Notes under the pieces: model-generated
Told to the model about the DNA's origin: nothing
Database searches by the model: none
What the model saw: the letters and a program-made list of their open reading frames with translations, nothing else
Shown here: positions 41,213 through 48,852 of the stretch, one piece after another
Layout: each line of letters starts with the position of its first letter
Numbering within the stretch: position 1 is the stretch's first letter
NCBI RefSeq assembly: GCF_019375475.1
Contig: NZ_JAHXGQ010000010.1
Span: 186,001 to 250,000 of the forward strand
DNA: 64,000 nucleotides
Direction of reading: 5' to 3'
From: Saccharothrix obliqua
GTDB lineage: Bacteria; Actinomycetota; Actinomycetes; Mycobacteriales; Pseudonocardiaceae
Translations under genes and position numbers: made by a program

Positions 41213-41360
41213 GCCTGCCTCCCCTCGGTCCGGCCACGACAGCCGGCGACCAACGTGAAGCCGCCGCGGTGTCGAATCACACCGTGGCAATTCACCTGAG
41301 TTCGACGGTAAGACCGCCTCGGGGGCAGGTCAACGCGACGCGCTGAGCGTGTCGCGGCTA

Positions 41361-41377
41361 AACCTCAAGTTGAGGTT
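41361..41377. promoter_or_regulatory. MerR-type palindrome
   Basis: AACCTCAA-G-TTGAGGTT is a perfect 17-bp palindrome upstream of the Rv1830-like gene, of the CCTCAA/TTGAGG type used by several MerR regulators. It probably serves autoregulation or control by the FtsR-like neighbour. Confidence 0.6.
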
Positions 41378-41399
41378 GAGAGAGCCACCTGGACTAAGC

Positions 41400-41976
41400 C
41401 ATTCGGGTGACGTTTAGTGATCGTTTAGTCGAACACCGTTGACGTTGTGTAACCCGAAGGTGTGACACCGGGGGGGTGCCACGCGGGATTGATCCACAAC
41501 GCACCGCACACCACGAGGGGCCGTCCCGGCTCGCGGCCGGACCACCGGCCCTTCGTGGCCTCCCCGAGGACCGGAAGCGCGAGGGCCGAGGCGCGAAGGA
41601 TCGGGGAGCACGAGGATCGAAGGCACCGGGAGCCGGAGTGCCGAGAGCCGAGCGCACGAAGGCCGGAGCACCGCGGGCGGCGCCAAGAGCCGAGCGCACG
41701 GGACCGGGAACCGCAGGCGGTGTCGGAAGCCGAGCGCACCAGGCGGGAGCCTCGGGCGGCGGCCGGAGCCAAGCGCACGGGAGGCCCGAGTACCGGGGCG
41801 ACCGGAAGCGCCGAGAGCCGGAGGCCGGCGGGGGCCGGAAATGCCGGAGGTCGGGACCGAGGGCACCGGAGGCAGCGGGCCGGAGGCGGGAGCCGGAAGC
41901 ACGCGGCCCGGAAAGCACGAAAGCCCGGAGCCACCGCCCCGGGCCCACCGCTCCGCCTGGCGGCGGAACCCGGCTG
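41400..41976. repeat. Low-complexity purine-rich spacer
   Basis: Between the two MerR-linked genes, 41400-41976 has no supported gene. From about 41560 to 41930 the plus strand is a degenerate repeat of short units such as GCCGAGCGCAC (three times), CCGGAGC and GGGAGCC. All frames give biased Arg/Gly/Pro/Ser peptides, including a minus-strand ORF of 184 codons that I regard as spurious. The first 150 bp (41400-41470) are AT-richer and could hold promoter elements. Confidence 0.55.
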
Positions 41977-42450
41977 TTACGTGTCCGCCCCGCGGAAGTC
42001 CTCCGGCGACACGGAGTCGAGGAATTCGCGGAACTTCTCCACCTCGTCCTCCTGCTCGTCCGGGATGATCAGGCCGGCCTCGGCGAGCACCGACTCCTCC
42101 GCGTGGATGGGCACGCCGATCCGCAGCGCCAGCGCCACGGAGTCGCTCGGTCGCGCCGACACCCGCACGTCACCGTCGAACACCAGCTCGGCGAAGTAGG
42201 TGCCTTCCTGGAGGTCGGTGATCCGGACCTGCTCCAGCTGCCTGCCCAGCGCCCCGATCACGTCCTTGAGCAGGTCGTGGGTCAGCGGGCGGGCCGGGCG
42301 CACGCCCTGCTGCTCCAGGGCGATGGCGGTGGCCTCGACCGAGCCGATCCAGATCGGCAGGTAGCGCTCGCCCTCGGTTTCGCGCAGCAGCAGGATCGGC
42401 TGGTTGGCGGGCAACTCCACCCGCACGCCCACGACGCGCATCTCGCTCAT
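41977..42450 (-). CDS. DUF151 bifunctional nuclease-family protein (Rv1829-like)
   Basis: The 157-aa protein begins MSEMRVVGVRVELPANQPILLLRETEG and includes YLPIWIGSVEATAIA (about residues 30-44), HDLLKDVIGALG and the Asp-Ser core VRVSARPSDSVALALRIGVPI (about 96-116), followed by an acidic tail (PDEQEDEVEKFREFLD). This matches the DUF151 family, named from a plant nuclease, and M. tuberculosis Rv1829. The activity in bacteria is unproven. It lies in the conserved string between the two MerR genes. Confidence 0.9.
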   Translation of the reverse strand: MSEMRVVGVRVELPANQPILLLRETEGERYLPIWIGSVEATAIALEQQGVRPARPLTHDLLKDVIGALGRQLEQVRITDLQEGTYFAELVFDGDVRVSARPSDSVALALRIGVPIHAEESVLAEAGLIIPDEQEDEVEKFREFLDSVSPEDFRGADT

Positions 42451-42593
42451 CGGGTCTCGCCTCCCTCAGCGCGCTGAATTCCTGGCGTCCCCGCTACGAA
42501 CGAGGATCCCCCACGTACTCCCCCGACGCTACCCGCCAAGCGGGCCTTGTGCGCAACCGCCGGCACTTGCCGGATCACGATGCGGACACGCTT

Positions 42594-43301
42594 TCACCTG
42601 GGCGAAACCCGACCACCTGCGACATCGCGGAGGCCCACCTTCACGAGGAGTGTGTGCAGGGTTACCGAAAGCGCCGCCAGTTCGCGCACCACTTCGTCGG
42701 CTCGGCCACGCGCCCGCGGGTCGCGCTGCCGGTGCAGGGGTGCGGCGACCTGCTCGACCAGGGCCACCTCGCGGTCGGCCGCCGCGCGGAAGGCACGCAG
42801 CTGGCGCGGCTCCACGCCGTGCTCGGCGAGGGCGCGGGCGGTCGCGGCGATGCGGACCGCGTCCTGGTCGTAGGAACCCGAGGCGCCCGCCCGGACCAGG
42901 CCGAGCTGCTCCAACTCGGCGAGCAGGGCGGGGTCCAGGCCGGACCGCGCCAGCAGGTCGTCGCGGGACATCCGCAGCCCCGGTCCGGTGGCGAACTCGT
43001 CCGCCGGGGAGACCGCGCACGACGTCCGGTGCGCGCCGTTGTCCGCCGCGTCCAACTGCTCCTTGATGACCTTCAGGGGCAGGTAGCGGTCGCGTTGGGC
43101 CGCCAGCACGTACCTCAGCCGCTCGACGTCGGCCGAGGTGAACTGGCGGTAACCCGAGGCCGTGCGTGCCGGGCGCACCAAGCCCTCCGACTCCAGGAAC
43201 CGGATCTTGGAGATCGTGACGTCGGGGAACTCGGCTCGCAGTTGCGCGAGGACCGCGCCGATGCTGAGCCCCCCGCGCGGTGGCCGCCCGGCCGCCGTCA
43301 C
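42594..43301 (-). CDS. ftsR: MerR-family regulator FtsR (Rv1828-like)
   Basis: The 235-aa regulator has an N-terminal MerR HTH (SIGAVLAQLRAEFPDVTISKIRFLESEGLV, about residues 13-42, with wing TASGYRQFTSADVERLRYVL). A C-terminal helical domain has a second winged-helix-like part (MSRDDLLARSGLDPALLAELEQLGLV). The match is to Rv1828 and corynebacterial FtsR, which activates ftsZ (recall). It always sits beside garA. Its GTG overlaps the garA stop as GTGA, so the two are translationally coupled. Confidence 0.92.
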   Translation of the reverse strand: MTAAGRPPRGGLSIGAVLAQLRAEFPDVTISKIRFLESEGLVRPARTASGYRQFTSADVERLRYVLAAQRDRYLPLKVIKEQLDAADNGAHRTSCAVSPADEFATGPGLRMSRDDLLARSGLDPALLAELEQLGLVRAGASGSYDQDAVRIAATARALAEHGVEPRQLRAFRAAADREVALVEQVAAPLHRQRDPRARGRADEVVRELAALSVTLHTLLVKVGLRDVAGGRVSPR

Positions 43302-43762
43302 CGGTCCCCCTGACCCCCGGCGCCCGGACCGGTCAGGAACACGAGGCGGAACTTGCCGATCTGCACCTCGTCGCCGTTGGCGAGCACCGCCTGGTCGACC
43401 GGCTCGCGGTTGACGTAGGTGCCGTTCAGGCTGCCCACGTCGATCACCACGAACTCGCCGCCCTCACGGCGGAACTCGGCGTGCCGGCGCGAGACCGTCA
43501 CGTCGTCGAGGAAGATGTCGCTGTCCGGGTGCCGCCCGGCGCTGGTGGCGTCCCGGTCCAGCAGGAACCTCGACCCCGCGTTGGGACCGCGCTTCACCAC
43601 GAGCAGGGCGGACCCGGCCGGCAGCGCGTCGACGCCGGCGACGGCCGGCTCCTGGGCGGGCGCCTCGGCGCCCTCGACCTCGGCGAGGAAGTCGGCCCGG
43701 AAAACGGAGGTCCGCTCCGGGGACTGCTCGGGCGGAACGCCTGGCCCGTCGTTCGTGCTCAC
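43298..43762 (-). CDS. garA: GarA / OdhI FHA-domain metabolic switch
   Basis: The 154-aa protein has an N-terminal phosphorylation segment (PERTSVFRADF, residues 15-25) and a C-terminal FHA domain (about 53-145; AGRHPDSDIFLDDVTVSRRHAEF, GSLNGTYVNREPV). The FHA binds and inhibits the E1/E2 subunits of 2-oxoglutarate dehydrogenase and adjusts glutamate dehydrogenase and GltS; phosphorylation turns it off (family knowledge). In M. tuberculosis the segment is ETTSVF, with Thr21 for PknG and Thr22 for PknB. Here it is ERTSVF, so only the second Thr (Thr18) remains. GTG 43762 follows AGGAGGAG. Confidence 0.95.
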   Translation of the reverse strand: MSTNDGPGVPPEQSPERTSVFRADFLAEVEGAEAPAQEPAVAGVDALPAGSALLVVKRGPNAGSRFLLDRDATSAGRHPDSDIFLDDVTVSRRHAEFRREGGEFVVIDVGSLNGTYVNREPVDQAVLANGDEVQIGKFRLVFLTGPGAGGQGDR

Positions 43763-43875
43763 CTGAGCTCTCCTCCTGCTGCTGGAACCGTCGAGACCGC
43801 TAGAACCTATCGTGCCCGAACCACGGTCCGAGGAGCGGCTCCCCCACCGACCGAAGATCCGACGGAAGATCGACG

Positions 43876-44259
43876 TCACCCCTGTCCCGCCAGCTCCTGG
43901 TACGCGGCGGCGTCGAGCAGGTCGTCCACCGCGGTGGGGTCCTCCAGCCGCAACTCCACGATCCAACCCTCGCCGTACGGGTCGGTGTTGACCAGGTCGG
44001 GCTGCTGGTCCAGCGAGTCGTTGCGGGTCACGACCTCACCCGCGAGCGGCGCGTAGATCTCGGCCACGCTCTTGGTGGACTCCACCTCGCCGAGCGTCTG
44101 ACCCGCGCCGACCTGCTCGCCGAGTTCGGGGAGCTGGATGAACACGACTTCGCCGAGTTGCTCCTGGGCGTAGTCGGTGATGCCGATGCGCACGGTGTCG
44201 TCACCGGTGCGCAGCACCCACTCATGTTCCTCGGTGTACTTGAGCTCCTCGGGAATCAC
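43876..44259 (-). CDS. gcvH: Glycine cleavage system H protein
   Basis: The 127-aa lipoyl-carrier protein starts VIPEELKYTEEHEWV. The lipoyl-lysine lies in GEVESTKSVAEIYAPL (Lys about residue 63) and the domain ends in the usual GEVVTRNDSL..LVNTDPYGEGWIVEL. It shuttles aminomethyl and reduced-lipoyl groups between GcvP, GcvT and Lpd. GTG 44259 follows GAAGGAG; an in-frame extension to 44310 has no site. It is just upstream of garA, as in mycobacteria, linking glycine cleavage and the 2-oxoglutarate switch. Confidence 0.96.
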   Translation of the reverse strand: MIPEELKYTEEHEWVLRTGDDTVRIGITDYAQEQLGEVVFIQLPELGEQVGAGQTLGEVESTKSVAEIYAPLAGEVVTRNDSLDQQPDLVNTDPYGEGWIVELRLEDPTAVDDLLDAAAYQELAGQG

Positions 44260-44317
44260 CGCGGTGCGCTCCTTCAATGACGGTGGATCTTCGCTGCCGG
44301 ATCTTCCCACGACCGCC

Positions 44318-44905
44318 TCAGGCGGGCGCGACCCCCGGCGGTCGACGCATGGCGAGGAAGAACTGGTACACGTACAGCGCGCCCGACCACAAATACAACG
44401 CGCCGCCCCAGACCATGAACGCGTACGCCACCGGCCGCGCGACCTGCGCGGCGACGGACGTGCCCTGGGCCAGCAACAGCATCGGGAACGCGTAGAGCAG
44501 GTTGAACGTGGCGCCCTTGCCCAGGTAGCTGACCTCGAACGGGCCGTAGCCGCGGTGCCGCAGCACGGGCAGGCACGCGCCCACCACGAGTTCGCGGCCG
44601 ACCAGGACGGCGGCCACCCACCACGGCACGATGTCGCGCACGACGAACGCCACGAGGGTGGCGAGGATGTACAGCCGGTCGGCGGCGGGGTCGAGCAGCG
44701 CGCCGAGCCTGCTCATCTGGTCCAGCCAGCGCGCGACCTTGCCGTCCAGCCAGTCCGAGAGGCCGGCCGCGACCAGCACGACCAGCGCCCAGCCGTCGGC
44801 GTGCGGGCCGAGCAGCAGGTACAGGAACAGCGGCACGCCGAGCAACCGCAACACGCTCAGCGCGTTCGGGATGGTCAGCAGCCGGTCGGCGGGGTCCTGC
44901 GGCAC
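44318..44905 (-). CDS. CDP-alcohol phosphatidyltransferase (PgsA2-like)
   Basis: The 195-aa membrane enzyme has the CDP-OH signature SDWLDGKVARWLDQMSRLGALLDPAADR (about residues 50-77: D..DG..AR....G..LD...D) and about five to six helices. It transfers a phosphatidyl group from CDP-diacylglycerol to an alcohol, probably a phosphatidylglycerolphosphate synthase or a close relative. It corresponds in position to M. tuberculosis Rv1822 (pgsA2). The alcohol specificity is not certain. GTG 44905 starts VPQDPADRLLTIPN. Confidence 0.85.
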   Translation of the reverse strand: MPQDPADRLLTIPNALSVLRLLGVPLFLYLLLGPHADGWALVVLVAAGLSDWLDGKVARWLDQMSRLGALLDPAADRLYILATLVAFVVRDIVPWWVAAVLVGRELVVGACLPVLRHRGYGPFEVSYLGKGATFNLLYAFPMLLLAQGTSVAAQVARPVAYAFMVWGGALYLWSGALYVYQFFLAMRRPPGVAPA

Positions 44906-45037
44906 GACCGGAACTCTAGAGCCACCCGCGCCGGGCCGGTCGGCCGAGGCGGTGGTGGGCGGGTCCCCGGACTCCGGGGGGAGCCGCGCGGCACGTCAGC
45001 GCGGGGTGAGTCCGGGGCCTGGGCGGTGTCGCCCCGG

Positions 45038-45274
45038 TCAGCGGGACCGGGTGCGGCTCCAGCCGCGGCGCTGCAACTGCTCGCCGCTGAGGACCGACGG
45101 GCGGCCCCGGTCGTCCACGCCGACCCAGCGGGCGCGGAAACCTTCGAGCACGTAGGCGTGGCCCTTGCTCCAGACCACGCTGCACGGGGCGGTGGGCAGC
45201 GTTCCCGCGCCGGGGACGGCGCGCGCCGCCCTGCGCTTCGCGGGCTCCGACTCGGTTTCCGTGATGATGCTCAT
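45038..45274 (-). CDS. Small conserved protein of unknown function
   Basis: The 78-aa protein starts at ATG 45274 (MSIITETESEPAKRRAARA) after a good GGAGGAGA site. The core SVVWSKGHAYVLEGFRARWVGVDDRGR and the C-terminus LSGEQLQRRGWSRTRSR are basic with several Trp. No signal or membrane segment. It is not recognised. Coding is supported by the ribosome site and high GC3. The 440-bp gap to the STAS gene (45275-45716) contains no other gene I can support. Confidence 0.65.
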   Translation of the reverse strand: MSIITETESEPAKRRAARAVPGAGTLPTAPCSVVWSKGHAYVLEGFRARWVGVDDRGRPSVLSGEQLQRRGWSRTRSR

Positions 45275-45716
45275 GGCTATCTCCTCCACATGGGGTGTCG
45301 CCCGCGCCCTTCGCGGCGTTAACCCCAATGCCGGATTGTGCGTCAACTGTGGTCTCCGCCACCTCATCCGCGGGCCGGGCAGCGGTCACCGGCCGGTTGG
45401 CTCGGCGAGAGGTCCGGGGCCGCACCAGGGCGTTCCGCCGAGGTGTAGCCGGCCGCGGCCGGGACGAACCGCTCACCGCGCCACGTCGGCCGCACGGCGA
45501 CCACCCGACTACACTGGAACTGATCAACGACGCCATCCGCCCGCTTGTGGTGTCCCGAGGGGCTCCGTACGGTGGGTGGCGCAGCGGTTGAGCCAACAGC
45601 CGCGCCGGGGAAGCTCCGGTTCTACGGGCCATGGTGCCGCCACGCTGCGTTTTCGTGCTCGGCGCGTTCCGCACGCCTGGGCTTCCCTCCCAGCTACAGG
45701 TGAAGAGGAGACCCTC

Positions 45717-46124
45717 GTGACGGTGCAGGATCCGAACGTCGTGGCGACGAGCGGAGCCGGGTCCACCGCGGAGAGCCCGCGACCTGGGCGGGTCGTCCGC
45801 TCGGTGGCGAACCCGGCCGAAGGGGTCACCGTGGTGGCCGTCGGCGGTGAGATCGACATGCTGACCGCACCCGAGCTGCGCACCAGCGTGCTCGGGCGGC
45901 TGGACAGCGGCGACACGCTCGTGCTCGACCTGTCCGGCGTGAGCTTCCTGGGTTCGGCCGGTCTGGCGGTCCTGGTGGAGGCCTCGCAGCACGCGAAGCG
46001 GCGGGGCACCGAGTTCCGGGTGGTGGCCGTGGAACGCGCGGTGACCCGCCCGCTGGCCGCGACCGGTCTGGGCGAGGTGTTCAGCGTGCACGGCTCGGTG
46101 GCGGAGGCACTTGCGGCGGGCTGA
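45717..46124 (+). CDS. Anti-sigma factor antagonist (STAS domain, RsbV-like)
   Basis: The 135-aa protein has one STAS domain after a 35-residue flexible lead. The phospho-acceptor Ser is in LDLSGVSFLGSAGLAVLVEA (about residues 63-82). In partner switching the unphosphorylated form binds an RsbW-type kinase and frees the sigma factor. GTG 45717 follows GAAGAGGAG. Its 3' end overlaps the convergent HATPase-STAS gene by 44 bp. With rsbW and the sigma gene downstream, it is a likely part of one stress-response switch. Confidence 0.9.
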   Translation: MTVQDPNVVATSGAGSTAESPRPGRVVRSVANPAEGVTVVAVGGEIDMLTAPELRTSVLGRLDSGDTLVLDLSGVSFLGSAGLAVLVEASQHAKRRGTEFRVVAVERAVTRPLAATGLGEVFSVHGSVAEALAAG

Positions 46125-46893
46125 CGTGCGCCACCAGGTCCACGACCTGGTCGACACCCGCCGCTACCAGCGCGGTGTGCGCCGGCCCCGCCTCCGGCGC
46201 CCGCACCACCACCCGGTTGCCCGCCGCCGCGGCGGCTTCGGCGACGGCGCGCAGCGCGCGCACCATCCCCTCGTTGCGGGTCCCGAGCGCGCGCAGGTCC
46301 AGCACGATCGGCACCGCGCCGCCCCTGGCCGCGGTCAGCACCCGCCGGCGCACGGCGGGTCCGGCGCGGGCGGGCACGTCGCCCGAGACCACGACCTCGA
46401 CCCAGCCGTCGCCCTCGGAGACCAGGACCTGTTCCGGCGGCGGCAGGCGGAACGTGCCACCGGTGGTGTGCCGGGCGTTGAGCACCAGGGTGACCCTGGT
46501 GCCGGTGCCCGCCCGGTCGACCCGCACCTCGTCCACGTTCTCCCGCATCAGGAGCAACCCGCGCCCCCGGTCGGACAACGTGGCGGGTGGCACTCGCCAC
46601 ATCCCGTCGTCGGCGACGACCACCTCGATGCGGCCGTCCGGCCACGCGTCGGCGTCGACCCGCACCACCCCGGGCGAACCGGGCGGGTAGGCGTGCTCGA
46701 CGGCGTTGCTGACGGCCTCGTTCACCGCGATGACCAGGTCGTACCGGTCGTCCTCGGACAGGCCGCGGTCCACCAGCCAGGTGTCCAGCCGGTTCCGAAC
46801 CACCGAGAGCCTGCCGGCGACGGCCGGGAACTCGACCCCCCAGTGGTGATCCCCGAGTCGATCTCTCAACTGCCCTCCCCGTGACGCATCCAC
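46081..46893 (-). CDS. HATPase (RsbW-like) - STAS fusion protein
   Basis: The 270-aa protein has an N-terminal RsbW-type ATPase (about residues 18-140), with N-box VIAVNEAVSNAVEHAYPPGSPG, G1 VVADDGMW and G2 RGRGLLLMRENVD. It is joined to a C-terminal STAS-like domain (about 155-258; WVEVVVSGDVPARAGPAVR, IVLDLRALGTRNEGMVRALR). The STAS phospho-Ser position reads RNEG, with no obvious Ser. A kinase fused to its usual substrate-like domain implies internal or competing control. Its start is GTG 46893 or TTG 46869 (after GGGGAGG). It is convergent with the STAS gene and divergent from rsbW. Confidence 0.85.
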   Translation of the reverse strand: MDASRGGQLRDRLGDHHWGVEFPAVAGRLSVVRNRLDTWLVDRGLSEDDRYDLVIAVNEAVSNAVEHAYPPGSPGVVRVDADAWPDGRIEVVVADDGMWRVPPATLSDRGRGLLLMRENVDEVRVDRAGTGTRVTLVLNARHTTGGTFRLPPPEQVLVSEGDGWVEVVVSGDVPARAGPAVRRRVLTAARGGAVPIVLDLRALGTRNEGMVRALRAVAEAAAAAGNRVVVRAPEAGPAHTALVAAGVDQVVDLVAHVSPPQVPPPPSRAR

Positions 46894-46923
46894 GAGTCTT
46901 CCCAGTACGTCCGGCCTCTACAC

Positions 46924-46949
46924 GTGTGAGGGCCGATCCGATCGGGTAC
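46924..46949 (+). promoter_or_regulatory. SigF/SigB-type promoter of rsbW-sigF
   Basis: GTGT-N16-GGGTAC matches the general SigB/SigF promoter pattern GTTT-N15-GGGTA and lies 45 bp before rsbW. It predicts autoregulation by the sigma factor encoded two genes on. Confidence 0.5.
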
Positions 46950-46994
46950 CGATAGCTTCAGCACCACAGAGACAGAACGGACGATGAGGTGAGC

Positions 46995-47420
46995 GTGTCG
47001 CACACGGAGCCGCTGAGCGGCGAGTCGGATGACCCCTTGGCCGGGGTGGAGTTGCGGATGGCCGCCGATCCCACCCAGCTCTCGATCGTCCGGGCGGTGG
47101 CCGCGGACATCGCGATGCGCCAGGACTTCGACCTGGACGCCATCGAGGACCTGAAGCTGGCCGTGGACGAGGCGTGCTCCACGCTGATCTCACTGGCCGC
47201 GCCGAGCGCCGTGCTCAGCGCGCGCTTCCTGGTGGTGGACGGCGCCGTGCAGGTGTTCACGGCGGTCGGTTCGAAGCGGTCCGCGCCGCCGGACCGGGAC
47301 AGCTTCGGGTGGCGGGTGCTCAGCGCGCTGGTGGACTCGGTGACGACGTGGGTCGCGCCGCTGTCGGACGCCTACGAAGTGCACATCGACCTGGTCAAGC
47401 GCTCGCTGGGGACCGCGTGA
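46995..47420 (+). CDS. rsbW: Anti-sigma factor kinase (RsbW-like)
   Basis: The 141-aa HATPase-fold protein has AADIAMRQDFDLDAIEDLKL and N-box LAVDEACSTLISLAAP, then a GWRVLSALVD end typical of actinobacterial sigma-F antagonists. It binds the sigma factor and inactivates the STAS antagonist by phosphorylation. GTG 46995 is chosen for the GATGAGG site 5 nt before; GTG 46989 is possible. Its stop overlaps the sigma GTG (GTGA), giving equimolar coupling. The G1 box seen in active kinases is weak, so kinase activity is likely but not certain. Confidence 0.85.
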   Translation: MSHTEPLSGESDDPLAGVELRMAADPTQLSIVRAVAADIAMRQDFDLDAIEDLKLAVDEACSTLISLAAPSAVLSARFLVVDGAVQVFTAVGSKRSAPPDRDSFGWRVLSALVDSVTTWVAPLSDAYEVHIDLVKRSLGTA

Positions 47421-48223
47421 CGGCGTCCGGCGACGAGAGCAACGGCAACGGGGGCAACGGCACGACGCGAGCGCAGGGCGACTACGACCACCTCGCGCCG
47501 CTGTTCGTCCGGCTGGCCGCCGCCGAGGCGGGCCCGGAGCGGGACCGGCTGCGGGACGAGCTGGTGACCGAGCACCTGCCCGTCGCGAAGCACATCGCAC
47601 GCCGGTTCGGCCACCGCGGTGAACCGTACGACGACCTGGTGCAGGTGGCCACGGTCGGCCTGATCAACGCGGTGGACCGGTTCGACCCGGAGCGGGGCAG
47701 CGACTTCCTGTCGTTCGCCGTGCCGACGATCATGGGCGAGGTCCGGAAGTATTTCCGGGACTCCAGCTGGTCGGTGCGGATGCCGCGCCGGCTCAAGGAG
47801 CTGCACCTGGCGATCAACGCGGGTTCGGCGCGGTTGTCGCAGCAGCTGGGCCGCGCGCCCACGCCGTCCGAGCTGGCCGAGCACCTCGGCCTGTCCCGGG
47901 AGGAGATCCACGAGGGGCTGGCGGCGGGCAACGCCTACCACAGCGCGTCGTTGGACGACCTGCTGGTGGCGGACGACAGCTCCATCTCGCTGGGCAGCAC
48001 GCTCGGCGAGGAGGACCCGGAGCTGGAGGCGATCGAGCAGCGCGAGGCGTTGCACCCGCTGCTGGAGAAGCTGCCGGAGCGGGAGCGCAAGATCGTGGTG
48101 ATGCGGTTCTTCGGCAACATGACGCAGACGCAGATCGCGCAGAAGGTCGGGATCTCGCAGATGCACGTCTCCCGGCTGCTGGCGAAAACGCTGCGGCAGC
48201 TGAGAGAGGGCCTGACGGAGTAG
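47417..48223 (+). CDS. sigF: SigB/SigF-family RNA polymerase sigma factor
   Basis: The 268-aa group 3 sigma factor has region 2 (HLPVAKHIARRFGHRGEPYDDLVQVATVGLINAVDRFDPERG, about 55-95, and FAVPTIMGEVRKYFRD), region 3 (SVRMPRRLKELHLAINAG) and region 4 (PLLEKLPERERKIVVMRFFGNMTQTQIAQKVGISQMHVSRLLAKTL). This is the SigF/SigB stress and development class. GTG 47417 overlaps the rsbW stop. A perfect hairpin follows. Regulation by the adjacent RsbW and the STAS proteins upstream is expected. Confidence 0.93.
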   Translation: MTASGDESNGNGGNGTTRAQGDYDHLAPLFVRLAAAEAGPERDRLRDELVTEHLPVAKHIARRFGHRGEPYDDLVQVATVGLINAVDRFDPERGSDFLSFAVPTIMGEVRKYFRDSSWSVRMPRRLKELHLAINAGSARLSQQLGRAPTPSELAEHLGLSREEIHEGLAAGNAYHSASLDDLLVADDSSISLGSTLGEEDPELEAIEQREALHPLLEKLPERERKIVVMRFFGNMTQTQIAQKVGISQMHVSRLLAKTLRQLREGLTE

Positions 48224-48238
48224 GCACGTTCCGGTAGC

Positions 48239-48269
48239 ACGGCCGGTCGGGTGTTCCGACCGGCCGTTT
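48239..48269 (+). terminator. Terminator after the sigma factor
   Basis: ACGGCCGGTCGG-GTGTT-CCGACCGGCCGT is a perfect 12-bp stem with a 5-nt loop followed by TTT, 15 bp after the sigma stop. Confidence 0.85.
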
Positions 48270-48368
48270 CGCGCGTGCCGCCCGAGGACGGCATCCGGTC
48301 GGCGTCCGCCCGTCGCGGCCGGGGGCAGGGGCTCGCGACGGGCGGTCGGCGCACCGGGTCTCGCACGC

Positions 48369-48662
48369 TCAGGCGGCGGTGCTGCGGCGGGCGGCGGCGA
48401 TCAGACGCCTGCGCTCGTCCTCACCCATGCCACCCCAGACGCCGTAGGGCTCCTGGACGGCGAGGGCGTGGCGGCGGCACTCCAGCAGGACCGGGCACCG
48501 GCCGCAGAGTTCCTTGGCCCGCTGCTCGCGGGCGGCGCGGGCGGAGCCGCGCTCGTTGTCGGGGTGGAAGAAGACCGCACTGTCCCGGCCGCGGCACAGT
48601 CCGTCCTTCTGCCAGTCCCACACGTCGGTGACGGGCTTTGGCAGGCGCGCGGTGCTGGTCAT
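48369..48662 (-). CDS. WhiB-family iron-sulfur regulator (WhiB3/WhiD-like)
   Basis: The 97-aa protein has the four WhiB Cys residues: DGLCRGRDS, then CGRCPVLLEC (CxxC plus the last Cys), and the G-V-W-G-G turn in EPYGVWGGMGEDERRRL. The N-terminus VWDWQKDGLCRGRDSAVFF and HPDNERGSARAAREQRAKE match the WhiB3/WhiD group more than WhiB1/WblE. It holds a [4Fe-4S] cluster and works with the primary sigma factor; WhiB3 senses redox in mycobacteria. ATG 48662 starts MTSTARLPKPV. It is convergent with the sigma gene. Confidence 0.92.
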   Translation of the reverse strand: MTSTARLPKPVTDVWDWQKDGLCRGRDSAVFFHPDNERGSARAAREQRAKELCGRCPVLLECRRHALAVQEPYGVWGGMGEDERRRLIAAARRSTAA

Positions 48663-48852
48663 GTCGGGAGAACCCCCTGCTCGTGTCCGATGGGATGCGA
48701 TCAAGGCGTACCCCGGCCGCCCGGGGCCACAAACGTCCCGCCCCCATCGGGTTACCCCCGTCACCGCCCGTTCGGCGACCCGCCTTCCCGTGGCCCGTGG
48801 GCGATCCCGGGTGTTCGGCGGTTTCGTCCGGGTCGGACGGTCCGGCACGCGG

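Noticed and set aside
41394..41948. Minus-strand 184-codon frame in the spacer between MerR-linked genes
   Set aside because: Composition is Pro/Ser/Arg/Ala from degenerate repeats, and no ribosome site or family is recognisable.
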